Source: Candidatus Omnitrophota bacterium
Lineage (GTDB): Bacteria; Omnitrophota; Koll11; Duberdicusellales; 4484-171
Direction of reading: 5' to 3'
Length of the DNA stretch: 49,506 nucleotides
Assembly (NCBI GenBank): GCA_030692055.1
Contig: JAUYCY010000099.1
Location: forward strand, 1-49,506
Shown: positions 38,303 to 47,057 of the stretch, one piece after another
How the letters are laid out: each line of letters starts with the position of its first letter
How positions within the stretch are numbered: the first letter of the stretch is position 1
Notes under the pieces: generated by a model
What the model saw: only the letters and a program-made list of their open reading frames with translations
Database searches by the model: none
What the model was told of the DNA's origin: nothing
Translations under genes and position numbers: made by a program

Positions 38303-39409
38303 ATGAAAAAGAATATATTTATCGTATTTTTAGCGACAGCCCTGGCTGTTATTTTCTGTAGTTTTTGTCTTAATGCCTTTTGCGGTGATAAAGTTACGCC
38401 TCATCCGGCGCGGTATTGGCAGAAGATAAAAGATAAAATTGTGCAATGCCTTTTATGCCCGCGTAAATGCGTCCTTAGTGTAGGCCAGCGCGGCGTATGC
38501 ACTGTGCGTATCAATAAAGACGGCGAGCTTTTTTCTCTTGGCTATGGCAATCCCGTGGCAATGCATATTGATCCCATAGAGAAAAAGCCATTCTTTCATG
38601 TACTGCCCGGAGAAACTGCCTTTTCAATTGCTGTGGCAGGTTGCAATATGCGCTGTCTATTCTGCCAAAATTGGCAAATATCACAGGCTAAACCGGATGA
38701 GACAGATAATTATCAAATGTCACCGCAGGATATTGTGAGCGAAACATTAAAGTATAATAGCCCATTTATAGTTTATACTTATACCGAACCCACAGTTTTT
38801 TACGAATATATGCTGGATATTTCAAAATTAGCCAAAGAAAAGGGTCTAAGAAACGGAATGCATACCTGTGGCTACATTAATCCGGAGCCGCTTAAGGAAT
38901 TATTAAAATATATGGATGCGGTTAATGTGGATTTAAAAAGTTTTAATCCGGAATTTTACCGCAGAATGGGAGCACTGGCAGAATTGGAGCCTGTTTTAAC
39001 AACCATAAAAACCATAAAACAACAAGGCGTATGGCTTGAGCTGACTACTCTCATAATTCCTAACGAGAATGACAGCCCCCAAGAACTTAAAAAAATGTGC
39101 GTTTGGATTAAGGAAAATCTTGGCGCTGAGGTACCCTTACATTTTAGCCGGTTTGTGCCGCAATTTAAATTGGCGAATTTGCCGCCTACGCCAATCAGTA
39201 AGTTGGATGAAGCATATAAAATTGCTAAAGATGTAGGGCTAAAGTATGTATATATAGGTAATGTTCCTGGCCATCCCCAGGAAGATACTTATTGCCCCAG
39301 CTGTAAAAAGTTACTAATCGATAGAATCGGCTACGATATCCTCGAAAATAACCTCAAAGAAGGTAAATGTAAGTTCTGCGGCTATAAAATCGCCGGAATA
39401 TGGAAGTAA
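38303..39409 (+). CDS. AmrS-like radical SAM protein with N-terminal signal segment
   Basis: 368 residues from ATG 38303. A hydrophobic segment (KKNIFIVFLATALAVIFCSFCLNAF, about 3-27) precedes the enzyme. CLLCPRKC...GVC is the N-terminal cluster, the radical SAM motif is GCNMRCLFCQNW, and C-terminal cysteines are CPSC and CKFC. This layout matches the AmmeMemoRadiSam radical SAM enzyme (COG1180). The usual partners MEMO1 and AMMECR1 are absent here. A signal or anchor on a radical SAM enzyme is odd; export, anchoring or a mis-set start are all possible, though the cysteine-containing segment directly follows a good Met-Lys-Lys start. Confidence 0.82.
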   Translation: MKKNIFIVFLATALAVIFCSFCLNAFCGDKVTPHPARYWQKIKDKIVQCLLCPRKCVLSVGQRGVCTVRINKDGELFSLGYGNPVAMHIDPIEKKPFFHVLPGETAFSIAVAGCNMRCLFCQNWQISQAKPDETDNYQMSPQDIVSETLKYNSPFIVYTYTEPTVFYEYMLDISKLAKEKGLRNGMHTCGYINPEPLKELLKYMDAVNVDLKSFNPEFYRRMGALAELEPVLTTIKTIKQQGVWLELTTLIIPNENDSPQELKKMCVWIKENLGAEVPLHFSRFVPQFKLANLPPTPISKLDEAYKIAKDVGLKYVYIGNVPGHPQEDTYCPSCKKLLIDRIGYDILENNLKEGKCKFCGYKIAGIWK

Positions 39410-39445
39410 GCGCACAGCGCATAGCGTTTAAGTCTATAAGAGATG

Positions 39446-39597
39446 AATCAACCAGTCTCCGCGGCAAGTGAGCGGAGTATGTTCTATACTAATATTATCA
39501 CTGGTTCATTCATTGCCTTAGAATGAGGTCAACTACGTTTACGAGTTCGGCTTCATCCCCGTGGCAAGCCACGGGGTATTCGCCGAGAGAGAATAAA
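39446..39597 (-). repeat. 150-bp two-hairpin interspersed repeat, copy 2 of 4 (reverse)
   Basis: Reverse complement of the copies at 638, 43648 and 49356. Hairpin 1 (CCCCGTGG/CCACGGGG) is intact; hairpin 2 is altered (GCGGCAAGTGAGCGG), so this copy is the most diverged. It lies between the AmrS-like and DsbD-like genes. Confidence 0.88.
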
Positions 39598-39685
39598 GCA
39601 AGATTAGAGATTTGAGGAAATGCAATAACTATACTATAATTGATGATTTTTGATTCAACGTTTAGCGCTTTGCGTTTAGTTTAAT

Positions 39686-40363
39686 ATGTCAGCCAACCTC
39701 ATTACATCCCTACAGCTTTTTTCTATCGGTTTTAGTTTTGGCATTGCCGGCCCCTGTCTTTTTAGCTGCACGCCGATTATTATAACTTATCTTTGTGCCA
39801 CAAAGAAAAAATGGTTCGCTACCTTTACGGATATTTGTATTTTTTTATTGGGCAGGTTTATGGCATATTTGGTTTTAGGTTTTTTAACCGGATTGTCCGC
39901 AGGTTTATTGAAGCAGTTCATTGACTCGAGGTTTACGCAATTTTTACGTTTCTCTGGCGGTGTTATCACGATACTTTTAGGGATATCTCTTTTCTTTCTT
40001 AAAGAGCAAAACAGCTTTTGGTGTAAACTTAGTCAAACAAAAACTACGAGTCGTACCGGTTTATTTATATTAGGTTTTATCATAGGGGTAAGCCCTTGTT
40101 TACCGTTAGTAACACTTTTAACCGAAATAGCTTTGATAGCAAAGACTGCCTTAGGCGGCGTTTGGTATGCTTTTTCTTTTGGCTGCGGAATATTTCTTTC
40201 AAGTTTTCTGGTTTTAGCAAGTTTAGGGGGTATATTTATATGGATTCCTAAAAAAATAGTAAAATCAAAAACAAGCGAAATTATTTTTAAGATAATCTGT
40301 TCAAGCCTGCTTATTATTTTTGGCATAAATATTATGATGAAAACCTCTCTCTTAGTAAAATGA
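39686..40363 (+). CDS. DsbD/TauE-like six-helix membrane protein
   Basis: 225 residues, about six membrane helices. Cysteine-proline motifs GPCLFSCTPIIITYL and GVSPCLPLVTLL at equivalent places in the two halves are typical of the DsbD_2/UreH-like group (PF13386), thought to transfer electrons or metals across the membrane. No clear Shine-Dalgarno. It overlaps the next gene by ATGA, so the two are an operon. Confidence 0.82.
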   Translation: MSANLITSLQLFSIGFSFGIAGPCLFSCTPIIITYLCATKKKWFATFTDICIFLLGRFMAYLVLGFLTGLSAGLLKQFIDSRFTQFLRFSGGVITILLGISLFFLKEQNSFWCKLSQTKTTSRTGLFILGFIIGVSPCLPLVTLLTEIALIAKTALGGVWYAFSFGCGIFLSSFLVLASLGGIFIWIPKKIVKSKTSEIIFKIICSSLLIIFGINIMMKTSLLVK

Positions 40364-42648
40364 AAAAAATAATAACATTCTCTTTTTTCCTTATAGGATT
40401 TATTGCCATGAGCGCGCAAATTATATTTGTGCGCGAACTGTTGATTGCTTTCTATGGCAATGAGTTATCTCTGGGCTTAATTTTTTCAGCTTGGCTCTTT
40501 TTTACAGCCGCAGGCAGCGCTTTTTTAGGCTCCTTCAGCGACAGGATTAAAAATAAGTTAAATATTTTTGCTTTTTGCCAGATTGTCGTCGGCATTCTTT
40601 TACTTTTTATTCCTTTAGAAATCCGCGCTATCAAGAGTATTTTTCAAGTAGCCACCGGCGAAATTATACCGCTGGAAGTTATTTTCATTTCCAGCATCAT
40701 CGTTACTGCTCCATTTTGTGCATTGCTTGGTTTTATGTTTGCGCTTGCCTGCCGCATAAATACACAAAAGTTAGGCGATGCCGCAAAGGGTATTAGCAGT
40801 GTCTATATATTAGAAACAATAGGTTCAATCGCCGGTGGCGCAATTACCAGCGCTATATTGATAAATTTTTTAAATACCGTCCATATTGTTGGAGTGTTAG
40901 CTTTAATGAATGTTTTTGCCGCGCTTTTATTAGTATTTTTTTCTAAAGAAAAATATATCAAGAAGTTATTAACTATTTTGACGGCATTATTAATAGTGGT
41001 TTTAATTTCAGCTTACTTTTTAAAAGGATGGGACAAGTTTAATGACTACTCGCTGAAAATACAATGGAAGGGTTTTAATGTCATAGCTTGCGAAAACTCC
41101 ATTTACGGAAATATTACTTTAGCTAGTAAAGACGAGGAGATTAGTTTTTTTAATAACGGGCTGTTACTTTATACTATTCCTGATAGGCAAACAGCCGAAG
41201 AGGCCGTACATTTTGCTCTGCTTGAGCATCAAGATCCAAAAGATGTGCTTTTAGTGGGTGCAGGCGTAGCCGGATTAGCCGAAGAACTTTTAAAATATCC
41301 TTCGGCAAAAGTGGACTACGTAGAGCTTGACCCTTTGATCATAAAGATGGCTGATAAATATTTACCGCAAGAAACGAACACTTATTTAAATGATACAAGG
41401 GTAACAATAAAAAATATAGACGGCAGGTTATTTGTTAAAAATACGCAGAAAAAATATGATTGCGTAATTATGTATTTAGGCGATCCTTTGATAGCGCAGC
41501 TAAATAGATATTATACTTTTGAATTTTTTAAAGAAATAAAAAATATTTTGAAAGACGGCGGAATATTTTCCTTTACGGTCAGTTCTTCGGAAAATTACCT
41601 AAATGCCGACCTAAAGAAAGCCTTACAGTCATTTTACGGGACACTAAAGAAAGTCTTTGCTGACGTGAAGGTTATACCGGGCGACACTGCTTGCTTTTTA
41701 GCTTCAAATAGGGTGGATTTGCTTACTTATGATTATAATATTCTAGCTAAAAGAGTAAGCGAAAGAAAACTGGACCTAAAGTATGTGCGTGAATATTATC
41801 TTTCTTCAAAATTATCCGCGCAAAGGGTGCAGTATCTTGAAGGCGTGCTTTCAAGAGAAAATAGAGCAGCTATCAATTACGACTTTCGCCCGATAAGCTA
41901 TTTTTATGAAACGATTTTTCATTTAAGCCTTTTTAAAGACTCGCTCTTTGCCAAAATATTTAGGGCTGTAACTGTTAAGAAAGTTTGGATTGTTTTTAGC
42001 GTCTTTATTGCAGCAATTTTAATTTATTTTTTATTATTGAAGAACAGAAAAAATTTTCCAAATATTTTTATATTGGCGATAGGGGTAACCGGATTTAGCC
42101 AAATGGCATTTCAGATTATAATTTTGCTTTCATTCCAGATAATTTACGGTTATATGTTTTATAAGTTAGGGCTTATTTTAACTTTTTTTATGCTTGGGTT
42201 AGCGCTAGGAGCATTGTGGCTTAGTAAGCGTATCCCTAAACTAGAAAGAGATACAAATAATTTCATCTATGCGCAGTTAGCCGCTGTCATATACTCAGCT
42301 GTTTTGCCTTTATTCTTTTGGTGGCAAAAAGACCAGACAGTCGGTATGGCTTACAAGTTAGGGGCAGAAATATTTTTCCCTTTATTTTCTATGATAAGCG
42401 GTTTTATCGGCGGCTGGCAATTTTCTTTGGCGAATAAAATATGCCTAAAGGATAATCAAAAACCCGGCAGCATAGGGGGCCTTGTGTATGGCGTGGATTT
42501 ATGTGGCGCATGCCTGGGAGCATTTTTGGTAAGCACTTTTTTAATTCCGGTTATCGGCATACCTAATAGCTGTCTGATGCTGGCAATAGCAAACTTTATG
42601 ATTTTTAGCCTACTTTTATCCCGACACGATAAATCCTCCCCGACGTAA
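40360..42648 (+). CDS. Membrane-fused spermidine synthase-like protein
   Basis: 762 residues. N-terminal helices (about 1-220) are followed by a spermidine synthase-like Rossmann domain (about 240-480): DVLLVGAGVAGLAEELLKYPSAKVDYVELDPLIIKMA and KYDCVIMYLGDP. A second block of helices (about 555-760) follows. The catalytic aspartate of true SpeE is not obvious (YLGDP instead of the D-S/D-P site), so polyamine synthesis is unproven. The last residues (RHDKSSPT) run into a repeat palindrome, so the C-terminus may have been altered by insertion. Confidence 0.85.
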   Translation: MKKIITFSFFLIGFIAMSAQIIFVRELLIAFYGNELSLGLIFSAWLFFTAAGSAFLGSFSDRIKNKLNIFAFCQIVVGILLLFIPLEIRAIKSIFQVATGEIIPLEVIFISSIIVTAPFCALLGFMFALACRINTQKLGDAAKGISSVYILETIGSIAGGAITSAILINFLNTVHIVGVLALMNVFAALLLVFFSKEKYIKKLLTILTALLIVVLISAYFLKGWDKFNDYSLKIQWKGFNVIACENSIYGNITLASKDEEISFFNNGLLLYTIPDRQTAEEAVHFALLEHQDPKDVLLVGAGVAGLAEELLKYPSAKVDYVELDPLIIKMADKYLPQETNTYLNDTRVTIKNIDGRLFVKNTQKKYDCVIMYLGDPLIAQLNRYYTFEFFKEIKNILKDGGIFSFTVSSSENYLNADLKKALQSFYGTLKKVFADVKVIPGDTACFLASNRVDLLTYDYNILAKRVSERKLDLKYVREYYLSSKLSAQRVQYLEGVLSRENRAAINYDFRPISYFYETIFHLSLFKDSLFAKIFRAVTVKKVWIVFSVFIAAILIYFLLLKNRKNFPNIFILAIGVTGFSQMAFQIIILLSFQIIYGYMFYKLGLILTFFMLGLALGALWLSKRIPKLERDTNNFIYAQLAAVIYSAVLPLFFWWQKDQTVGMAYKLGAEIFFPLFSMISGFIGGWQFSLANKICLKDNQKPGSIGGLVYGVDLCGACLGAFLVSTFLIPVIGIPNSCLMLAIANFMIFSLLLSRHDKSSPT

Positions 42649-42790
42649 CGTCGGGGAGAATGGAAGCGTTGTCGGCCTGCCTGCCGGCAGGCAGGGATTT
42701 TCCCGACGAGATAGTCGGGACAAGCTGCTCCGCGCGTAGCGGATACAGGAAACCGGAGACTTGCGCCCGCGGAGCTTCACTTTCAGATAA
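42634..42790. repeat. Composite palindrome block
   Basis: CCCCGACGTAACGTCGGGG (about 42637-42655), the perfect 20-bp palindrome at 42676-42695, CCCGACGAGATAGTCGGG, TCCGCGCGTAGCGGA and CCGCGGAGCTTCA. The first and last units are shared with the block at 20065-20290. It begins inside the preceding gene's last codons. Confidence 0.75.
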
Positions 42791-42835
42791 ACTTAATGGC
42801 ATTGTCAATTAATAACTTTTAAGGGAGGGGTATCT

Positions 42836-42991
42836 ATGTTTGACTTCAGTAAATTAGGGGATATGGCGAAATTAGCGCAAGAAGCAAAAGAAATTCAGGC
42901 AAAACAGGAGTGTTTTCAAAAAGAACAGATAGAGTTAAGAAAGATATCCCGGCAGCTCGAAGAACTTATTGCACTTGCTAAAGAAAAATAA
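42836..42991 (+). CDS. 51-residue helical protein, YbaB-like N-terminus
   Basis: Starts MFDFSKLGDMAKLAQEAKEI and ends ELIALAKEK; nearly all helical and charged, with heptad-like spacing. The start resembles the N-terminal helix of YbaB/EbfC DNA-binding proteins but the rest of that domain is missing. A Shine-Dalgarno GGGAGGGG lies 6 bp upstream and it ends 30 bp before the next promoter, so it is a self-contained small gene. The function is unknown. Confidence 0.75.
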   Translation: MFDFSKLGDMAKLAQEAKEIQAKQECFQKEQIELRKISRQLEELIALAKEK

Positions 42992-43021
42992 CGAACCTGC
43001 CCAAAGGCAATTATTTTTTTC

Positions 43022-43049
43022 TTGACAAAGTTTTGCTATTTTGTATAAT
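43022..43049 (+). promoter_or_regulatory. Promoter of the Rrf2 regulator gene
   Basis: Perfect TTGACA (43022-43027), 16-bp spacer, perfect TATAAT (43044-43049). Confidence 0.85.
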
Positions 43050-43080
43050 TACTACTAATTTAATAGAATTAGTAGTAATT
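43047..43080. promoter_or_regulatory. 34-bp operator palindrome at the rrf2 start site
   Basis: AATTACTACTAATT (43047-43060) and AATTAGTAGTAATT (43067-43080) form perfect 14-bp arms with a 6-bp centre. It overlaps the end of the -10 box and the predicted start of transcription. Its position suits autorepression by the encoded Rrf2 dimer. Confidence 0.8.
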
Positions 43081-43097
43081 AAAAACTGGTAATTTAT

Positions 43098-43538
43098 ATG
43101 AAAATTTCTACGCGCTCAAGGTATGGCTTAAGATTAATGCTGAATTTAGCATTAAATTATGGTAAAGGAACACTATTTTTAAGTACTGTTGCCGACAAGG
43201 AGAACATTTCAGAAAAATATCTTAGCCAAATTGTTATGCCTCTTAAGGTAAAGGGCCTAGTGAGTTCTACAAGAGGAGCCCACGGCGGCTATATGTTAGC
43301 CCGTGGCCCGGCTAAAATAACCGTTAAGGAAATCGTAGAGTCTTTAGAAGGAAATTTAAATATTGTGGAATGCCTAAGTGACCCGTCGGCATGTAAAAGA
43401 ATAAGTTTTTGCGTTACGCGCAACGTCTGGTCTTTGCTCGAAGAGAAAATAGCTGGCACACTTAGTGGCATAACATTACAAGATTTAGTCAAAATGTGCC
43501 AAGACCAAGAAGAAAGAGTACCGGTATACAACATATGA
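43098..43538 (+). CDS. Rrf2-family regulator (IscR/CymR-like)
   Basis: 146 residues. A winged helix with KISTRSRYGLRLMLNLALNYG, NISEKYLSQIVMPLKVKGLV and STRGAHGGYMLAR. Three cysteines C92, C99 and C105 match the iron-sulfur ligands of IscR (C92, C98, C104). It probably senses Fe-S status or, like CymR, cysteine supply through cysteine synthase, which is encoded two genes downstream. The operator palindrome lies just upstream. The downstream genes are separated from it by a 150-bp repeat, so control of them is not certain. Confidence 0.9.
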   Translation: MKISTRSRYGLRLMLNLALNYGKGTLFLSTVADKENISEKYLSQIVMPLKVKGLVSSTRGAHGGYMLARGPAKITVKEIVESLEGNLNIVECLSDPSACKRISFCVTRNVWSLLEEKIAGTLSGITLQDLVKMCQDQEERVPVYNI

Positions 43539-43647
43539 ACCCAATCTTTGCCTGCGCTCTGCGCGAGCAAAGAGCGCCGCAGGCGCATTCATTGGGTCCA
43601 TCATTGGATTTGATTGTGGATATAAGCATTTCGCAATAGAGAAAACA

Positions 43648-43799
43648 TTTTATTCTCTCTCGGCGAATACCCCGTGGCTTGCCACGGGGATGAAGCCGAA
43701 ATCGTAAACGTAGTTGACCTCATTCCAAGGCAATGAATGAACCAGTGATAATATTAGTAGAGAACATACTCCGCGGCTTGCCGCGGAGACTGGTTGATT
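43648..43799 (+). repeat. 150-bp two-hairpin interspersed repeat, copy 3 of 4
   Basis: Same orientation as copies 1 and 4. Hairpins at about 43669-43688 and 43769-43788 are both perfect. A short hairpin GTAGAAAGCTTTG/TAGCTTTTTCTAC follows at about 43803-43828. Confidence 0.9.
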
Positions 43800-43873
43800 T
43801 CGTAGAAAGCTTTGTAGCTTTTTCTACCTTGTGAATGTATGATAACTTGTTATCTTATAAAATGTTATCAATT

Positions 43874-43907
43874 ACTATAACAGCCTAATATAAAATCTCA
43901 GATGAAA
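43874..43907 (+). repeat. 34-bp start-codon-spanning repeat shared with rlmN
   Basis: 31 of 34 bases match 17011-17044. Both begin ACTATAACAGCCTAAT and end GATGAAA, where ATGAAA is the gene start. It contains TATAAC, which may be a -10 box. Confidence 0.75.
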
Positions 43908-44918
43908 GCCTTAGCTTTATATTCAGGAGGGTTGGATAGCACCTTAGCAATAAAAATAATTGCCCAGCAAGGCATAGAGGTAATTGCCGTGCACTTTCTC
44001 ACCCCATTTTCAAAGGCTAAAAAAGAAGACATAGAGCGTTTGACTAAGAAGGTGAAGGAAGCATTAGGGGTAGAGCTTAAAGCAATTTATTTAGGCAGCG
44101 AATTTTTAGAAATTATAAAAAATCCTAAATTTGGATACGGCAAGAATTTAAACCCTTGTATAGATTGTAAAATTTTAATGCTGCGCCACACAAAGAAGTT
44201 AATGCAAGAGCTGGGCGCATCTTTTATAATTACCGGAGAAGTAATGGGCCAGCGGCCAAAATCACAACACAAAGATACCTTACGGGTAATAGAAAAACAA
44301 GCGGGGCTAGAGGGGTTACTTTTACGCCCACTCTCGGCGAAATTATTATTTGCTACAATTGCTGAAACTAACGGGTGGGTCAAAAGAGACCAATTGTTTG
44401 GTTTTAACGGCAGAAGCCGCTTGCCGCAGATGAAATTAGCTGAAAGCTTAGGAATAAAAGAATACGCTAATCCGGCAGGGGGCTGCCTTTTGACTATTTC
44501 TTCTTTTTGCGTAAGGGTAGAAGACTTGCTTATGTATAATGAATTGACTTGTGATAATGTAGCCTTGCTGCTTTTAGGAAGGCATTTTCGCTTGTCGTCC
44601 CTTTCTAAGTTAGTAGTGGGTAAAGATGAAAAACAGAACGCGCTACTTTTAGGTTTAGCGAAACCAGACGATATTATTTTTGAGCCAAAAGTATTGCCCG
44701 GGCCTACTGGTCTTGGCAGAGGAATATTTGATCAAGCGGCTAAACTGGCGGCAAGCCAAATAATCGCGCATTATACTTCTAGCGCAGCCAAAGAAGTAGA
44801 AATTGTGTTAAAGGTTTTTCCCCAACAAGAAGAGATTCTTTCTGTAGGTGGAATTAATGTAAATAGGCTTCGGGAATTAATGATTCAAGTTAAGGAGGAG
44901 GTGTATGAAAATAGCTGA
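43902..44918 (+). CDS. PP-loop ATP pyrophosphatase, ThiI/MnmA-like
   Basis: 338 residues. The PP-loop SGGLDS is at 8-13. CIDC (C86, C89) and C195 (NPAGGCLLT) could ligate a [4Fe-4S] cluster as in TtuA/NcsA-type thiolases, with [12 protein letters not shown] as the substrate loop. The C-terminal third is unrecognised. Such enzymes adenylate a tRNA base or a carrier for sulfur insertion. Its place beside cysteine and homocysteine genes supports a sulfur role. It overlaps cysteine synthase by 14 bp. Confidence 0.8.
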   Translation: MKALALYSGGLDSTLAIKIIAQQGIEVIAVHFLTPFSKAKKEDIERLTKKVKEALGVELKAIYLGSEFLEIIKNPKFGYGKNLNPCIDCKILMLRHTKKLMQELGASFIITGEVMGQRPKSQHKDTLRVIEKQAGLEGLLLRPLSAKLLFATIAETNGWVKRDQLFGFNGRSRLPQMKLAESLGIKEYANPAGGCLLTISSFCVRVEDLLMYNELTCDNVALLLLGRHFRLSSLSKLVVGKDEKQNALLLGLAKPDDIIFEPKVLPGPTGLGRGIFDQAAKLAASQIIAHYTSSAAKEVEIVLKVFPQQEEILSVGGINVNRLRELMIQVKEEVYENS

Positions 44919-45825
44919 TAATATTACTCAGTTAATCGGCAACACTCCTTTAGTGCGTCTAAGTAAAATAGGCGTTGGTTTAGAGGCGCAACTTATTGGT
45001 AAGTTAGAGTTTTTTAACCCCTGTTCTAGCGTAAAGGATAGGATTGGGTTAGCAATGATTGAGGACGCTGAGCAGAAGGGTTTAGTGAAAAAGAGTACGG
45101 TAATTATCGAGCCTACCAGTGGTAACACCGGTATATCCTTAGCTTTCGTATGTGCGCAGAGAGGTTACCGTTTAATTCTTACTATGCCCGAGAGCATGTC
45201 TCTTGAGCGCAGAAAACTTTTGTCTTTGTTGGGGGCAGAACTTGTTTTGACCCCGCGCGAAGAAGGGATGACCGGAGCAGTGAAAAAAGCAGAAGAGTTA
45301 GTCAAAGAGACGCCAAATTCTTTTATGCCGCAGCAGTTTAAAAATCCGGCAAATCCGGAGATTCATCGAAAAACTACTGCCCAGGAACTTTGGCAGGATA
45401 CCGACGGTAAAATTGATATTTTAGTCGCAGGCGTGGGTACTGGCGGTACTATTACCGGAGTAGCCGAGGTTATAAAAAAGAAAAAACCCGATTTTAAGGT
45501 AGTAGCGGTGGAACCGAAAAATTCCCCTGTGCTTAGTGGCGGTAAGCCCGGCTTACATAAAATTCAAGGCATAGGCGCAGGTTTTGTTCCGGATGTTTTA
45601 AGAAGAGATTTAGTCGATGAAGTAATTGCTGTCAGCGATGAAGAAGCGATAGCTATGGCAAAAAGGTTAGCTAAGGAAGAGGGAATATTGGCGGGGATTT
45701 CAAGCGGCGCAGCTGTATGCGCAGCCATAGAAGTAGCCAAGCGTAAAGAAAATATAAACAAGTTAATCGTGGTGGTTTTACCAGATACTGGAGAGAGATA
45801 TCTTTCTATGGGATTTGCCGATTAA
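44905..45825 (+). CDS. cysK: Cysteine synthase (O-acetylserine sulfhydrylase)
   Basis: 306 residues. [12 protein letters not shown] lysine in [11 protein letters not shown] (about K43), substrate loop [12 protein letters not shown], phosphate loop [10 protein letters not shown] and C-terminal [10 protein letters not shown]. It makes cysteine from O-acetylserine and sulfide. The Shine-Dalgarno AAGGAGGAGG is strong. In CymR systems CysK is also a partner of the Rrf2 regulator, a possibility here. Confidence 0.95.
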   Translation: MKIADNITQLIGNTPLVRLSKIGVGLEAQLIGKLEFFNPCSSVKDRIGLAMIEDAEQKGLVKKSTVIIEPTSGNTGISLAFVCAQRGYRLILTMPESMSLERRKLLSLLGAELVLTPREEGMTGAVKKAEELVKETPNSFMPQQFKNPANPEIHRKTTAQELWQDTDGKIDILVAGVGTGGTITGVAEVIKKKKPDFKVVAVEPKNSPVLSGGKPGLHKIQGIGAGFVPDVLRRDLVDEVIAVSDEEAIAMAKRLAKEEGILAGISSGAAVCAAIEVAKRKENINKLIVVVLPDTGERYLSMGFAD

Positions 45826-45841
45826 AAAGGGGGTGGAGGCA

Positions 45842-47056
45842 ATGGCTAAAACGATAAAAGAAATTAATGAAAAAATAAAAAAAGGCGATGTAGTAGTGGT
45901 AACCGCCGAAGAAATGAAGGAGATTGTGCGCCAGAAAGGAGAAAAAAAGGCGGCACAAGAGGTAGATGTAGTTACCACTGCTACCTTTGGGCCGATGTGT
46001 TCTTCGGGAGCGTATTTAAATTTAGGCCATTCAAAACCAAGGATAAAAATCGGTGGTGGCAGAGCTTATTTAAACGACGTAGAAGTTTATACTGGTTTCG
46101 CTGCGGTTGATGTTTATGTCGGAGCAACCGCTTTGTCTGAAGATGACCCGCGTAACAAAGTTTATCCCGGAGAGTTTAAATACGGCGGCGGCCATGTGAT
46201 TGAGGATTTAGTAAAGGGAAAAGACGTAAGGCTGCGCGCAACTGCTTATGGAACCGATTGCTATCCTCGTAAAAGTATAGAAACACTTATTAATATAAAA
46301 AATGTTAATGAAGCGGTTCTTTTTAACCCCAGAAACTGCTACCAAAATTATAACGTAGCAGTTAACCCTTCGGATAAAATCCTCTACACTTACCTTGGAA
46401 TGCTTAGGCCGAATTTAGGCAATGCAAACTATTGCAGCGCCGGCCAACTATCGCCTTTGTTGAATGACCCTTACTATAAAACTATTGGCATAGGAACTAA
46501 GATATTCTTGGGAGGAGGAGTTGGTTTTGTCTCCTGGTGGGGAACACAGCATAATCCGGGCGTAAAGAGAGCTGAAAACGGCGTTCCCATGGCTCCGGCA
46601 GGAACCATTGCAGTAATCGGAGACCTAAAGCAAATGAGTGCGGATTGGCTAAAAGGCGCGAGTATGTTTGGTTACGGCGTGACTTTAACTGTGGGTATCG
46701 GTATACCCATACCGATATTAGATGAAGAAATAGCTCGCTACACTTCTGTAAGGGATGAGCAAATCATTACCCAAATTGTAGACTACAGTAAGGCATACCC
46801 CGAAAGAATGCCGGACATAATCGGCCGCGTCAACTATGCTGAGCTTAAATCAGGAAAGATAAAGGTTTCCGACAAAGAAGTGCCTACGGGAAATTTATCA
46901 AGCTACTTTAAGGCGCGGGAGATTACCGAAGTTTTGAAAGAGTGGATAAAAAAAGGTAAATTTTTACTAACTGAACCTGTGGCCTCATTGCCAGGTGCGG
47001 ATTCAGGTTACGCATTTAAATCTCTGGAAATAAGAGAGATTAAGGGGGGTGAGTAA
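45842..47056 (+). CDS. Homocysteine biosynthesis protein, COG1900/DUF39 family
   Basis: 404 residues from ATG 45842 (AAGGGGG upstream); TTG 45815 would add nine residues. Family blocks are TTATFGPMCSSGAYLNLGHS, IKIGGGRAYLNDVEVYTGFAAVDVYVGAT, TDCYPRK and FLGGGVGFVSWWGTQHNPG. In methanogens the COG1900 protein with a NIL-ferredoxin is needed to make homocysteine from aspartate semialdehyde and sulfide. This bacterial form lacks the CBS domains of some archaeal members. The conserved cysteines may form the thiol intermediate. The partner ferredoxin follows with overlap. Confidence 0.88.
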   Translation: MAKTIKEINEKIKKGDVVVVTAEEMKEIVRQKGEKKAAQEVDVVTTATFGPMCSSGAYLNLGHSKPRIKIGGGRAYLNDVEVYTGFAAVDVYVGATALSEDDPRNKVYPGEFKYGGGHVIEDLVKGKDVRLRATAYGTDCYPRKSIETLINIKNVNEAVLFNPRNCYQNYNVAVNPSDKILYTYLGMLRPNLGNANYCSAGQLSPLLNDPYYKTIGIGTKIFLGGGVGFVSWWGTQHNPGVKRAENGVPMAPAGTIAVIGDLKQMSADWLKGASMFGYGVTLTVGIGIPIPILDEEIARYTSVRDEQIITQIVDYSKAYPERMPDIIGRVNYAELKSGKIKVSDKEVPTGNLSSYFKAREITEVLKEWIKKGKFLLTEPVASLPGADSGYAFKSLEIREIKGGE

Positions 47057-47057
47057 G

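Noticed and set aside
38303..39409. Complete AmmeMemoRadiSam system
   Set aside because: Only the radical SAM member is present; no MEMO1 or AMMECR1 gene in the neighbourhood.
40360..42648. True spermidine synthase
   Set aside because: The Rossmann domain is of that family, but the catalytic site is not clear and it is embedded between membrane helices; only 'spermidine synthase-like' is supported.
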